NCBI RefSeq assembly: GCF_003713065.1
Contig: NZ_CP033433.1
Coordinates: forward strand, 1,461,001 to 1,525,000
Direction: 5' to 3'
Length of the DNA: 64,000 nucleotides
From: Cohnella candidum
GTDB lineage: Bacteria; Bacillota; Bacilli; Paenibacillales; Paenibacillaceae
Each line of letters begins with the position of its first letter. Positions within the stretch are counted from its first letter, which is position 1. This document shows positions 9,755 to 18,169 of the stretch, in pieces. The notes beneath the pieces are model-generated. The model was not told the DNA's origin and ran no database searches. It saw nothing but the letters and a program-made list of their open reading frames with translations. The translations under genes and the position numbers were made by a program.

Positions 9755-9849
9755 TTCATTGTTTCGCATCCGGGTGAATAAGGGTTAGGGAGGGCTTCTA
9801 CATAAGTCGGCTGTGCCGCACTCATTTCAAACAAAGGAAGTGACGATTC

Positions 9850-12800
9850 GTGAAGAAAGGTTCAAGAGCATCATCCAAATGGCTGCACTTATTTATGGGT
9901 ATAGCCTTGTTTGCAGGTTCATCGCTTTTGTCTCCCGGTTTCGCTTTACCTTTCGCTTCTGCGGAGCCGGTCCGCACGGAGGTCGTGGAAACTTTCGAGA
10001 CGCCTGGAAATGTAACCGCTTCCTCGGTCAGGGCCAACTCGGTTTCCCTGGAGCAGGTCGCCAGGCCGGAACCCATTCCGTACGGCTATCATGCCGCCAA
10101 GCTCAAATACGATTTCACGGGCACCGTCGGCACTTCGGCTGCTTACCTGAATTTTAAAGATCCGTCAGGTACGGCAGGCCATAAGCTTCAAGGTACCCCC
10201 AAACGATTGGGCGTCTGGGTGTACGGCGATGCGGGCAACCACTGGCTCCGCGGTCAGGTGGAGGATGCCGCGGGTACGAAAACGGCAATCGACTTCACTT
10301 CCTCCACCGGGCTGAACTGGTCGGGTTGGAAATACGTGACGGCTGCCCTTCCGGCCAATATCGCCGGGCCGGTGAAGCTGAACCAGATCTACGTGACGGA
10401 AACGAAGGACAATAACAAAAACAAAGGCGCCCTCTATATCGACCAAGTCAGCGCGTTCTATGGCGACACGGACGTTTATGCGCTGGATATTGCCGGACTT
10501 CCGCCGATTCAAGCCGGCATGTCCGCGCAAGCGCAGGTGTTCGCGACGTATCAGGGAAGCGCGGAACCCGTTGCCGTGACGGCGGCATCCGGCGTCGTCT
10601 TCCGCAGCAGCGACGAACAAGTCGCGAAGGTGGATGCCGCCGGAACGGTGCAGGCCATCGCGCCGGGAACAGCCGTGATTACGGCAACTTTCGGCAACGC
10701 GCCGACCGCCTCATATCCGCTTGTCGTGACCGAAGCGGTTTCCGTACCGGACCGGCTGGAGTTGCAGGTCAAGAGCAAGCTTGAGCAAGGCTCGACGGAC
10801 CGCGTTAAAGCGTTTGCGGCCTTCACGGGCTTTGCGGATCCGGTGGCGTTGTTCGATGGGGTTGTTTATCAGAGCAGCAACCCGGGCGTCGCGACCGTCG
10901 ACGCGGCAGGAACGATCGTGACCGGCCAGGTTGGCGTGACGACGATATCGGCCGCCTTCCGCGGTGTCACGGCTTCCTACACGCTCGAGGTAACGAAGCC
11001 GGTACCGGTGCTGCAGAAGATCGAGTTGCCGGGCTTGAAATCGATGACCATCGGGGACGTACAGCAAGTGCGGGTGCTCGGTACCTATACATGGCTCCCG
11101 GAACCGTTTGCGATTACCTCGGGAGTCTCGTTCACCAGCAGCGTGCCGTCGGTCGCCTCCGTCGGCGCGGATGGAACGATCACGGCGCTCAAGGTCGGGA
11201 CGACGCGCATCACCGCCGTCTATCAAGGAAAAACCGCCGACTACTACCTCGCGGTCAACCAAGCGGCGGCCGTTCCGAAACGCGAGCTCCGCGCCGCCTG
11301 GATCGCGAGCGTGGACAACGTCGACTGGCCGCGCAAAGGCGTGGTCGACGCGGAACAGCAGAAACGCGATTTCGTCGCGCTGCTCGACACCCTGCAGCAG
11401 GCCGGGATGAACGCCGTCATCGTCCAGATCAAGCCGACGGCCGACGCGTTTTATCCCTCGCAGTATGGACCGTGGTCCGAATGGCTGACAGGCGTGCAAG
11501 GTAAAGACCCCGGTTATGATCCTTTGGCGTTCATGCTTGAAGAAGCGCACAAGCGGAACCTGGAGTTCCACGCCTGGTTCAATCCGTACCGGATCAGTCT
11601 TCAGGACGATATGAACAAGCTCGTGCCGGATCACCCGGCGCGTCAACATCCGGATTGGGTCGTCAGTTACGGAGGCAAGCTTTACTTCAACCCCGGCATC
11701 CCCGAAGCCCAACGGTTCATCGCCGACGGGATTCTGGAAGTCGTCCGGAACTACGACATCGACGCGGTCCATTTTGACGACTATTTCTATCCGTACCCGG
11801 TATCCGGCGTCGATTTCCCGGACGATGACGCTTACCGATTGTATGGGGCGGGATTCGCGAACAAGGCGGATTGGCGCCGCAACAACGTGAATACGTTCGT
11901 CCGTACGGTCAGCGAAGAGATTAAGCAATTGAAGCCCTACGTCAAATTCGGAATCAGCCCGTTCGGCATTTGGAAAAACAAATCCCAAGACCCCGCCGGC
12001 TCGGATACCAACGGTCTCAGCAGCTACGACGCCATCTATGCCGATACGAAGAAATGGGTGGAGGAAGGCTGGCTCGACTACATCGCTCCGCAGATTTATT
12101 GGTACATGGGTTACTCGCCGGCGGCGTACGACAAATTGGTGGAATGGTGGAGCGGCGTCGTCAAGAACACGAACGTTCAACTGTACAGCGGCAAAGCGGC
12201 TTACCGGATCGGCTCCGCCGAGTCGTGGCTGAACCCGGACGAAATGCCGAACCAATTGGCGTACGACCGGAATTTCGACGCGGTGAAGGGAAGCATTTTC
12301 TTCAGCGCGAACTCGCTGGAAGCGAACCTGCTCGGATTCACGGATCGTCTGCGCGCCCAGATCTACCGCTATCCCGCCCTGGTGCCGGCTTCGCCTAACT
12401 TGGATTCCGAAGCGCCGGCGGCTCCCGTTTTGACCAAAGGACTGAGGAAAGCAGCGGGAGTCGAACTGAAATGGCAGGATGGAGCATCCCGCGACACGGC
12501 CTATTACGCGGTGTACCGGTTCGGCGAAGGCGAACAAACGAACATCGGAGACGCGACGAAGCTGCTCGGTACGGTTCGCAAATCCGCGGATGCCGAGCAA
12601 TCGTACACGGACCGGACAGCCGAAGAAGGTAAAAGGTACACCTATGTCGTCACCGCGCTCGATCGGCTTCATAACGAAAGCCAGCCCAGCAATGGCGTCG
12701 AAGTCGTCAACACGCTTGACGTATCGCCGCCGGTAATTACGTTCATCGGTGCGCGGGAGTACACGGTCGCCGAGACGGTGTACGTTACCTGCACGGCAAC

Positions 12801-13170
12801 CGATGAAGGTTCCGGGCTTGCTTCGGATCCTTGCCGAGAACCGCTGGTGAACGAACCGGCCTCTCAGTTGCCGTTGGGCGACCATGAGGTTAGCGTCACC
12901 GAGGTCGACGAAACCGGCAACGTGACGACGGCCAAGGCGGTATACACCGTCGTCGTGACAACGGAAAGCTTGTCGGTTTTGACGAAGCGGTATATAGAAG
13001 CCTCGGGCAATCCGGGAACGGCGAATTCGCTGCTGGCGAAATTGGATAAAGGGAATTATGAAGCTTATATCCATGAAGTTGAGGCACTGAAAGGGAAGAA
13101 GCTCTCTGATGAGCAAGCGGATGCGCTCATTCGGTTCGCCGAATATTTAATTTCGCATACGGAGGCATAA
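9850..13170 (+). CDS. Secreted multidomain GHL10 (DUF187) glycosyl hydrolase-like protein
   Basis: 1106 residues starting at GTG with AAGGAAG eight bases upstream. A signal peptide (about 1-38) is followed by a carbohydrate-binding-like region (about 40-205) and three bacterial Ig-like Big_2 repeats (about 210-467, each with the SSxxxVAxVDAxGT pattern). The GHL10 TIM-barrel (about 476-840) begins RELRAAWIASVDNVDWP and contains WFNPYRIS and DAVHFDDYFYPY. A fibronectin III-like domain (about 858-955), another Ig-like domain and a C-terminal helical tail follow. GHL10 proteins are linked to cell-wall or surface polysaccharide processing, but substrates are poorly defined. It is a single gene between an AT-rich promoter region and a strong terminator. 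It lacks LPXTG or SLH anchors, so it is probably released or held by its Ig/CBM modules. Confidence 0.9.
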   Translation: MKKGSRASSKWLHLFMGIALFAGSSLLSPGFALPFASAEPVRTEVVETFETPGNVTASSVRANSVSLEQVARPEPIPYGYHAAKLKYDFTGTVGTSAAYLNFKDPSGTAGHKLQGTPKRLGVWVYGDAGNHWLRGQVEDAAGTKTAIDFTSSTGLNWSGWKYVTAALPANIAGPVKLNQIYVTETKDNNKNKGALYIDQVSAFYGDTDVYALDIAGLPPIQAGMSAQAQVFATYQGSAEPVAVTAASGVVFRSSDEQVAKVDAAGTVQAIAPGTAVITATFGNAPTASYPLVVTEAVSVPDRLELQVKSKLEQGSTDRVKAFAAFTGFADPVALFDGVVYQSSNPGVATVDAAGTIVTGQVGVTTISAAFRGVTASYTLEVTKPVPVLQKIELPGLKSMTIGDVQQVRVLGTYTWLPEPFAITSGVSFTSSVPSVASVGADGTITALKVGTTRITAVYQGKTADYYLAVNQAAAVPKRELRAAWIASVDNVDWPRKGVVDAEQQKRDFVALLDTLQQAGMNAVIVQIKPTADAFYPSQYGPWSEWLTGVQGKDPGYDPLAFMLEEAHKRNLEFHAWFNPYRISLQDDMNKLVPDHPARQHPDWVVSYGGKLYFNPGIPEAQRFIADGILEVVRNYDIDAVHFDDYFYPYPVSGVDFPDDDAYRLYGAGFANKADWRRNNVNTFVRTVSEEIKQLKPYVKFGISPFGIWKNKSQDPAGSDTNGLSSYDAIYADTKKWVEEGWLDYIAPQIYWYMGYSPAAYDKLVEWWSGVVKNTNVQLYSGKAAYRIGSAESWLNPDEMPNQLAYDRNFDAVKGSIFFSANSLEANLLGFTDRLRAQIYRYPALVPASPNLDSEAPAAPVLTKGLRKAAGVELKWQDGASRDTAYYAVYRFGEGEQTNIGDATKLLGTVRKSADAEQSYTDRTAEEGKRYTYVVTALDRLHNESQPSNGVEVVNTLDVSPPVITFIGAREYTVAETVYVTCTATDEGSGLASDPCREPLVNEPASQLPLGDHEVSVTEVDETGNVTTAKAVYTVVVTTESLSVLTKRYIEASGNPGTANSLLAKLDKGNYEAYIHEVEALKGKKLSDEQADALIRFAEYLISHTEA

Positions 13171-13172
13171 AC

Positions 13173-13206
13173 GAAGAAGAAGCCGCAAAGCTGCGGCTTC
13201 TTCTTT
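13173..13206. terminator. Bidirectional terminator between GHL10 gene and GNAT gene
   Basis: A 13-bp stem AGAAGAAGCCGCA/TGCGGCTTCTTCT with a 4-base loop has T-rich flanks on the right and A-rich on the left, so it can serve both convergent genes. Confidence 0.85.
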
Positions 13207-13207
13207 C

Positions 13208-13786
13208 TTATTTGATGAATTTGCAGACCGCCTGGATAAAGCCGCCGAAAACATCGTGACTGTATAGGAACCCGTGTTTCAAGTAAAAGTCCAGTGCCTC
13301 GCGGTTGCCGTTGGAAACGTAGATGAACACGCATTCGACGTCAGGGAAGCTTGCCATCCATTCCATAGACATGCGAAACAGCTTGGATCCGAGTCCCAGG
13401 TGACGGTAACCGTCGCGGATATACAAGTTGCTTAGGCATCCGACCCGTTCGGGGAGGTGTTCCCAATCCGGATAAAAGCCGAGAACGCCCGGCTGGTCCC
13501 GGTTCGGAGCCCATTCCGGAATGGTGAGCTTGCCGCGTTCGATGACGTCGATCGTCGAAAACGCGTACCCGATCGGGACCCCATCCGCTTTGGCGACGAT
13601 CACCTGTTTCTCCTTGGCCAACTCGTAACTGCGCTTCATCCGGGTATCGAAATTCATCGCATCGAATTTTTCGGGAGCCATCGTCGCTTTCGATTTTTGA
13701 AAGGCCATCAGTTCATTGCATAAATCCCGGCAGATCTCGATGTTTCCGTCTTGCAAGATTTCGATCGTGATCCCGCTCTTGTCCAT
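13208..13786 (-). CDS. GNAT-family N-acetyltransferase
   Basis: 192 residues with a GNAT fold. The acetyl-CoA pyrophosphate loop appears as YRHLGLGSKLF (R/Q-x-x-G-x-G type) at about residue 133, followed by the typical FYLKHGF motif near the C-terminus. I chose the ATG at 13786, which has GAGGTG upstream; a frame extension of six residues has no such signal. The acceptor substrate is not predictable. The gene is divergent from a MerR regulator whose palindromic operator lies in the shared 143-base spacer, so the MerR protein could also influence this gene, though that is only positional inference. Confidence 0.88.
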   Translation of the reverse strand: MDKSGITIEILQDGNIEICRDLCNELMAFQKSKATMAPEKFDAMNFDTRMKRSYELAKEKQVIVAKADGVPIGYAFSTIDVIERGKLTIPEWAPNRDQPGVLGFYPDWEHLPERVGCLSNLYIRDGYRHLGLGSKLFRMSMEWMASFPDVECVFIYVSNGNREALDFYLKHGFLYSHDVFGGFIQAVCKFIK

Positions 13787-13848
13787 TCCAGCACCTCGTC
13801 TCACCGTCTATTGTGCGGACGACGCGAATAAAAATCAATAGGCGATAA

Positions 13849-13868
13849 ATCTTACGTTAACGTAAGAT
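13849..13868. promoter_or_regulatory. Perfect 20-bp palindrome, probable MerR operator
   Basis: ATCTTACGTTAACGTAAGAT is an exact 20-bp palindrome ending 61 bases before the MerR-family start. Inverted repeats of this ACGTTAACGT type are typical of MerR-family regulators. A possible promoter overlapping its right half is TTAACG, 18 bases, TAGGAT (13857-13886). It probably controls the merR-MFS-EamA run. Confidence 0.65.
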
Positions 13869-13929
13869 GGGATCTTGTGGTAGGATAAGATTCAGCGGCA
13901 TCCAAGGGACCGGAGAGGAGGTTGACGTT

Positions 13930-14364
13930 TTGTCGGAAACGCCCCAATATGCCATGGAAGAGATCACGGAGCGGCTCGGCATCACGGCGAGGACGCTCCA
14001 TTATTATGAGGAAATCGGCCTGCTGCCCGGCGTGACGCGAACGGAAGGCGGCCACCGGGTTTACGACGAAGAAATGCTCGTTCGAATCGAGCATATTTTG
14101 AAGCTGAAACAGGTTCTCGGCGCGTCCTTGCAAGAGATTCGGGCCATTCTGCAAGCCGAGGAGGAGCTGGAGTCGATCAAAGCCTCCTATTACGGAGACA
14201 CCCGAACGGAGGAAGAACGCGACCGGCTGCTGGACGAGGCGACGGACCGGCTTCATACGATTCTGGCCCACATCGACGAGAAAATGGAGAAGTTGCAATC
14301 GATGCGCCAGCGCATCGTCGAAAGATTGGACCGGGCAAACCGGTTAAAGAAACGCTCAAAGTGA
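13930..14364 (+). CDS. MerR-family transcriptional regulator
   Basis: 144 residues. The N-terminal winged helix is visible in YAMEEITERLGITARTLHYY with EEIGLLPGVTRTEGGHRVYDEE, followed by a C-terminal dimerisation coiled coil rich in Glu and Arg. There is no cysteine cluster, so a small-molecule effector is likelier than a metal. The start is a TTG preceded by GGAGAGGAGG at 8-base spacing; an upstream in-frame ATG at 13867 overlaps the palindromic operator and is unlikely. It is followed after 24 bases by a DHA2-type exporter, a common pairing in which the regulator induces a drug pump. Confidence 0.9.
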   Translation: MSETPQYAMEEITERLGITARTLHYYEEIGLLPGVTRTEGGHRVYDEEMLVRIEHILKLKQVLGASLQEIRAILQAEEELESIKASYYGDTRTEEERDRLLDEATDRLHTILAHIDEKMEKLQSMRQRIVERLDRANRLKKRSK

Positions 14365-14388
14365 AAAGGACGGAGTGAACGGCAACAC

Positions 14389-15855
14389 ATGGACCAATCG
14401 AGAAAATGGTGGATATTATCCGTGACGAGCCTGGGCTCGCTATTGTCGGCGCTGAATTTCAGCACGCTGATCATCGCGCTGCCGGATTTGCTTAAAGGCC
14501 TGCATGCTTCGCTGCTGCAGGCGATGTGGGTCATGTTGTCCTACATGGTCGCGCAGACCGTCATGGTCCTGATGGCCGGTTCGTTGGCGGACCGGTTCGG
14601 CCGCAAACGCCTCTATATCGCCGGGATGCTGTCGTTTACGGTCGTTTCGTTCATTGCCGGGTTCGCGGACAACGCGCCGCTCTTGATCATTTTCCGAATC
14701 CTGCAGGGGATCGGGGGAGCCATGATCATGGCGAACAGTACGGCGATCGTCGCCGACGCTTTTCCCAAGGAAGAGCTCGGTCGCGCGCTGGGCGTCAACA
14801 TCATGGTCGTGGCCGTCGGCCAGATCATCGGGCCTGTTCTTGGCGGATGGCTGACGACGGCTTACGGGTGGGAGTGGACGTTCTGGTTTAACGTTCCCTT
14901 CGGCGTCATCGGCGTGTTTTGGAGCCTCAAAGCGATGGGCATGAAGGAAGCGAAGGCGGCAGCTCCGAAATCCGGCGGGCTGGACCGCGGTGGCATTATC
15001 GCTTACGTGGTGTCGGTTACCGGTCTGCTGCTCGCCTTGACCTGGGGACCCGTCCAAAGCTGGACATCGCCCGTGGTCTGGATTTCCGGTCTCTTGTTTA
15101 TCGCGACTTTCCCGCTTTTCCTGCGTTTTGAGAACCGCCATCCGAACGCGATCCTTCATCTGCCTTTATTCAAAAACCGTACCTTTACGTTCGGCATCGT
15201 TTCGGCGACGTTAAACGCCATTGCCCGGATGTCGGTCATGTTCATGCTCATTTTCTATTTCCAGGGGGCGCTCGAGAAAGACGCTCTCGTCGCCGGCATC
15301 ATGACGATTCCGCTCGCCGCGGGTATGCTGGTCGTGTCTCCGCTGGCCGGCAGCCTGGGGGACAAATACGGAGAGACGGCGCCGGCAACCGTCGGCTTAT
15401 TCCTGAACATCCTCGGCCTGATCGGCCTCGCGCTGGATACGGCGATATCGACGCCATTCTGGCATTTGGCGCTCTACATGACGATCATCAGCATCGGCTC
15501 CGGCCTGTTCAACTCGCCGAACTCGAGCAGCATCATGAACGCCGCCGGCGCGAAATACCGCGGGGAGGCTTCCGGCATCCGATCCCTGACGACCAACATG
15601 GGGATGATGCTGAGCATCGCCTTCTCGATGCCGATCGTCACGCACAGCATTCCGCATGAGGCGATGCTCGCCATTTTCTCGGGCACGCAGGTGGGCATGA
15701 ACGGGGACACCTCCTCGCTGGGCGGATTCATCTCCGGTTTGCACGCCGTCTTCTGGTTCATGGCCGCGCTGATGGCGCTCGCGACCGTCATGTCGTATTT
15801 GCGGGGCAGCCGCAGCCGGCAATCGGCAGGCTCTTCATTCCAACATCGATCATAA
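14389..15855 (+). CDS. MFS transporter, DHA2 (EmrB/QacA) drug:proton antiporter family
   Basis: 488 residues with about 14 hydrophobic segments. Motif A is visible as GSLADRFGRKRLYIAG at about residue 64, and the DHA-type motif C region as GQIIGPVLGGWL at about 144. Such proteins export cationic drugs or metabolites with proton exchange across the cytoplasmic membrane. A GGAGTG ribosome site lies somewhat far (about 12 bases) from the ATG. The gene lies directly behind the MerR regulator and 42 bases before an EamA exporter, suggesting one efflux operon. Substrate unknown. Confidence 0.92.
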   Translation: MDQSRKWWILSVTSLGSLLSALNFSTLIIALPDLLKGLHASLLQAMWVMLSYMVAQTVMVLMAGSLADRFGRKRLYIAGMLSFTVVSFIAGFADNAPLLIIFRILQGIGGAMIMANSTAIVADAFPKEELGRALGVNIMVVAVGQIIGPVLGGWLTTAYGWEWTFWFNVPFGVIGVFWSLKAMGMKEAKAAAPKSGGLDRGGIIAYVVSVTGLLLALTWGPVQSWTSPVVWISGLLFIATFPLFLRFENRHPNAILHLPLFKNRTFTFGIVSATLNAIARMSVMFMLIFYFQGALEKDALVAGIMTIPLAAGMLVVSPLAGSLGDKYGETAPATVGLFLNILGLIGLALDTAISTPFWHLALYMTIISIGSGLFNSPNSSSIMNAAGAKYRGEASGIRSLTTNMGMMLSIAFSMPIVTHSIPHEAMLAIFSGTQVGMNGDTSSLGGFISGLHAVFWFMAALMALATVMSYLRGSRSRQSAGSSFQHRS

Positions 15856-15897
15856 AGCCGTCGCACAACGGGAAAAGCAAGGGAGACTTCAAAGAAA

Positions 15898-16815
15898 ATG
15901 GCGGATCGGAATGTACTTTTGAAACTATGGGGAGTATCCTTGCTGTGGGGATGCAATTACGTCGCGAGCGCCTATATGCTTCGCGATTTTTCTCCGATAT
16001 TGCTGTCCTTCACCCGGTTGGTGGTCATGTCGCTGTTCTTGATCTCGGTGGCGGCGATCAACGGATCGATGAGGCGGCCAACCCGTCGGGAGTGGGGATT
16101 GCTGCTGTTCGCCGGAATTTTCGGCACGCTGTGCAATCAGCTGTTCTACTTCACGGGACTGCAGCATTCGACGGCCGGCAACGCCGCTTTGATTAACGCG
16201 CTGGCGCCTATCGCTACGGCGCTGCTTTCGCGCGCGTTTCTGAAAGAAACGATCACGCCTATGAAATTGGTCGGTACGGTGGTGGCGCTCCTCGGGGTGG
16301 TCAGCATCGTGCTGTACGGAGGAGGCAATTCGCTTGGCGTTTCCGCCGGCGACGTTTATTTGCTTTTGGCGATGCTGGGCATGTCGGTCAGCCTGCTGTT
16401 CATCCGGAAGCTGACGGGAGCCATGAGCTCTTATGAAGTCACGATCTATTCGACGGTCATCGGAACGCTGATGATGTCGCCGGCCGTCTCGTTAGAGGCG
16501 GTAAGCGGGAATTTCCATTGGAGTCACCATGCCGCGACATGGGTGCTGCTCGTTTGCGTGGCCGTCATCGGCCAAGGGTTGGCCGGATTTTGGTGGAACC
16601 AGGGCATCGCGGTTGCCGGGCCGTCTACCAGCGCCATGTTCATGAATATTCCGCCTTTCGTCGCGATCGTCGTCAGCTTCTTCGTCCTCGGAGACCCGAT
16701 CCGGGCGGCGCAAATCGGCGGAGGACTGCTCATTCTGGCCGGAGTCGCGATCTCGAACGCCAAGGGCCGTGGTCTATCCGGACCAAGAGCGCCGGCACGC
16801 GAATTGAACGGATAA
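15898..16815 (+). CDS. EamA/RhaT-family (DMT) transporter
   Basis: 305 residues with ten membrane segments in two EamA repeats. The first repeat contains the family region QHSTAGNAALINALAPIATALLS-like at about residues 90-110, and the second ends GGLLILAGVAISN. These drug/metabolite transporters usually export amino acids or metabolites. AAGGGAG lies upstream of the ATG. It follows the DHA2 gene with a 42-base gap and precedes the ArsR gene by 16 bases, so it may be part of one transcript. Substrate not predictable. Confidence 0.9.
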   Translation: MADRNVLLKLWGVSLLWGCNYVASAYMLRDFSPILLSFTRLVVMSLFLISVAAINGSMRRPTRREWGLLLFAGIFGTLCNQLFYFTGLQHSTAGNAALINALAPIATALLSRAFLKETITPMKLVGTVVALLGVVSIVLYGGGNSLGVSAGDVYLLLAMLGMSVSLLFIRKLTGAMSSYEVTIYSTVIGTLMMSPAVSLEAVSGNFHWSHHAATWVLLVCVAVIGQGLAGFWWNQGIAVAGPSTSAMFMNIPPFVAIVVSFFVLGDPIRAAQIGGGLLILAGVAISNAKGRGLSGPRAPARELNG

Positions 16816-16831
16816 GGAAAGGGGGGTGGGT

Positions 16832-17161
16832 ATGCAGCAGGTTCTCGAAAGGCGCGACGTGTTCGACGCGATCGCGGATCCGAACCGCCGGAAGCTGATC
16901 CGTCTGTTGGCGGACAAGGACGAAGCGCCCCTGCATGAGCTGACGGCCCAGTTCACCATGGGCCGGACGGCGGTGTCCAAGCATTTGGTGATCTTGAAGG
17001 AAGCCGGGCTCGTCACGGATCGCAAGCTCGGCAGGGAAACGAAATACCGCCTGAACCCCGCGCCTCTGAAAGAGGTCCAGGATTGGGTCGCCTTCTACGA
17101 GAAGTTCTGGAAGGAACGCTTGTTGCTGCTGGGCAAGCTGTTGGAGGATGACGAGTTATAA
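16832..17161 (+). CDS. ArsR-family (SdpR-like) helix-turn-helix regulator
   Basis: 109 residues with a winged helix (DVFDAIADPNRRKLIRLL, then the recognition region MGRTAVSKHLVILKEAGLV). There is no metal-binding ELCVCD-type motif, so it is closer to the SdpR/activator-like ArsR branch often paired with SRPBCC or transporter genes. I prefer the ATG at 16832 with AAAGGGGG seven bases upstream over the GTG at 16826. It closely follows the EamA gene and its stop abuts the MarR promoter region. Confidence 0.87.
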   Translation: MQQVLERRDVFDAIADPNRRKLIRLLADKDEAPLHELTAQFTMGRTAVSKHLVILKEAGLVTDRKLGRETKYRLNPAPLKEVQDWVAFYEKFWKERLLLLGKLLEDDEL

Positions 17162-17168
17162 GTGGAAT

Positions 17169-17200
17169 TAGTTGATCGATCAACTAAAATGGGTTATATT
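17169..17200 (+). promoter_or_regulatory. Promoter with 18-bp palindromic operator upstream of the MarR gene
   Basis: TAGTTGATCGATCAACTA (17169-17186) is a perfect palindrome. It contains the -35 box TTGATC (17172-17177), followed by 17 bases and the -10 box TATATT (17195-17200). A repressor bound here would block RNA polymerase, the classic MarR autoregulation layout. Its TAGTTG-N6-CAACTA pattern recurs near the rhodanese gene. Confidence 0.72.
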
Positions 17201-17230
17201 AGGTTCAAAATACCGGAAGGGACGCGGCCT

Positions 17231-17677
17231 ATGGATAGGGTAACGGAGCAAGAGCTTTCGGTTTGGAGGCTGTTCATTCAGACGCATTCGAAAATCATCG
17301 AGAAGATCGAGGGCGATTTGGCGGAGGAGAAAAGAGTGCCGCTGTCGACCTATGACGTTCTGATCGAGCTGTTCGAAGCGCCCGGCCGCAAGCTCCGCTT
17401 GGGGGATCTGACCAAGAAGGTCGTGCTGACGAAAAGCGGCTTAACCCGGCTGGTCGACCGCATGGAAAAGGAAGGGCTGCTCAAGAGGGAGAAGAGCGAG
17501 GAAGACAAACGCGGCGCTTACGCGGTATTGACCGAAGCCGGCGAAACGGAACTCCGCAGGGCATGGCCGGTTTACGCGAAAGGGATCAAAACCTACTTCG
17601 CGAAACCGCTCGAAGAAGCGGACCTTCAAGCTCTGAACAAAGCGTTGGAAGTCCTTCGCCAAACCGTCGAAGATTAA
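17231..17677 (+). CDS. MarR-family transcriptional regulator
   Basis: 148 residues with the MarR winged helix. The recognition region is LGDLTKKVVLTKSGLTRLVDRMEKEGLLKREKSEEDKRGAYAVLT, with the wing at EEDKRG (here described by position, about residues 60-105). The start at 17231 has GGAAGGGA at 8-base spacing; a frame extension to 17162 would run through the promoter and operator and is rejected. It likely represses itself and possibly the rhodanese gene, whose upstream region carries two similar sites. No cysteine typical of OhrR redox sensing is visible in the N-terminus, so the inducer is unknown. Confidence 0.9.
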   Translation: MDRVTEQELSVWRLFIQTHSKIIEKIEGDLAEEKRVPLSTYDVLIELFEAPGRKLRLGDLTKKVVLTKSGLTRLVDRMEKEGLLKREKSEEDKRGAYAVLTEAGETELRRAWPVYAKGIKTYFAKPLEEADLQALNKALEVLRQTVED

Positions 17678-17703
17678 AAACAGGAAGCATGTGGACATCA
17701 CAC

Positions 17704-17741
17704 AAAAGTCCTCTCAAGCCTTGGCTTGGGAGGACTTTTTC
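17704..17741. terminator. Bidirectional terminator between MarR and rhodanese genes
   Basis: AAAAGTCCTC followed by TCAAGC pairs with GCTTGGGAGGACTTTT around a CTTG loop and ends in TTTTT. A-rich and T-rich flanks make it usable from both sides of this convergent pair. Confidence 0.85.
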
Positions 17742-17748
17742 ATTGTGC

Positions 17749-18084
17749 TTAATTCCCGTTTTCCAGGGGCAACCCGGCTTCGAACCAATCCTGTTTGCCT
17801 TCCCGGTATTCCTTGACGTTGGAATATCCAAGCTCCATCAATCGTTTAGCGGCAATTTCGGAATTCGGACACGGAAGGCTGGCGCAATAGGTGATGATTT
17901 CGGCCGTTTTGTCGGGCAGAAGGACGGGGGCCAACCGGTCCACCTCGTCGTGAGGAAGATTGATCGCTCCGGGAAGGTGCGCATCTTCGAAGTAGTTCTT
18001 CGGCAGCGCCTCTACGAGTATGACCCGTTCGCCTTGCTCGAGTTTCGTTTGGATTTCCTTCCGGCTGATGCTTGTAACAACCAT
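17749..18084 (-). CDS. Rhodanese-like domain protein
   Basis: 111 residues, a single rhodanese domain. The active-site cysteine lies in the segment YCASLPCPNS (a C-A-S-x-x-C-P-x-S loop), with a second cysteine four residues on. Such proteins carry sulfane sulfur from thiosulfate, persulfides or polysulfides. I chose the ATG at 18084, preceded by AAGGAGGT; longer frames run into the operator-rich spacer. Two sites resembling the MarR operator lie upstream, and the marR gene is its convergent neighbour, so it may respond to the same signal, for example a reactive sulfur or electrophile stress. That link is inference. Confidence 0.88.
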   Translation of the reverse strand: MVVTSISRKEIQTKLEQGERVILVEALPKNYFEDAHLPGAINLPHDEVDRLAPVLLPDKTAEIITYCASLPCPNSEIAAKRLMELGYSNVKEYREGKQDWFEAGLPLENGN

Positions 18085-18109
18085 CGTTGTTACCTCCTTG
18101 TTTGAATTG

Positions 18110-18169
18110 TAGTTGACTGCGCAATTAACTTGATCAAAGAGTAACACTTTATTGTTGATTGCGCAACTA
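18110..18169. promoter_or_regulatory. Two MarR-like operator sites upstream of the rhodanese gene
   Basis: TAGTTG-ACTGCG-CAATTA (18110-18127) and TTGTTG-ATTGCG-CAACTA (18152-18169) share the TAGTTG-N6-CAACTA spacing of the perfect palindrome in front of marR. Their centres are 42 bases apart, four helical turns, so two dimers would bind the same face of the DNA. Confidence 0.55.

Noticed and set aside
10711-13116. Very long antisense open frame (about 800 codons) opposite the GHL10 gene, with similar ones opposite selO, the binding protein and the GH36 gene
   Set aside because: High-GC codon bias opens the opposite frames. The translations are Arg/His/Val-rich, with no motif and no ribosome site, while the sense strands have clear families.
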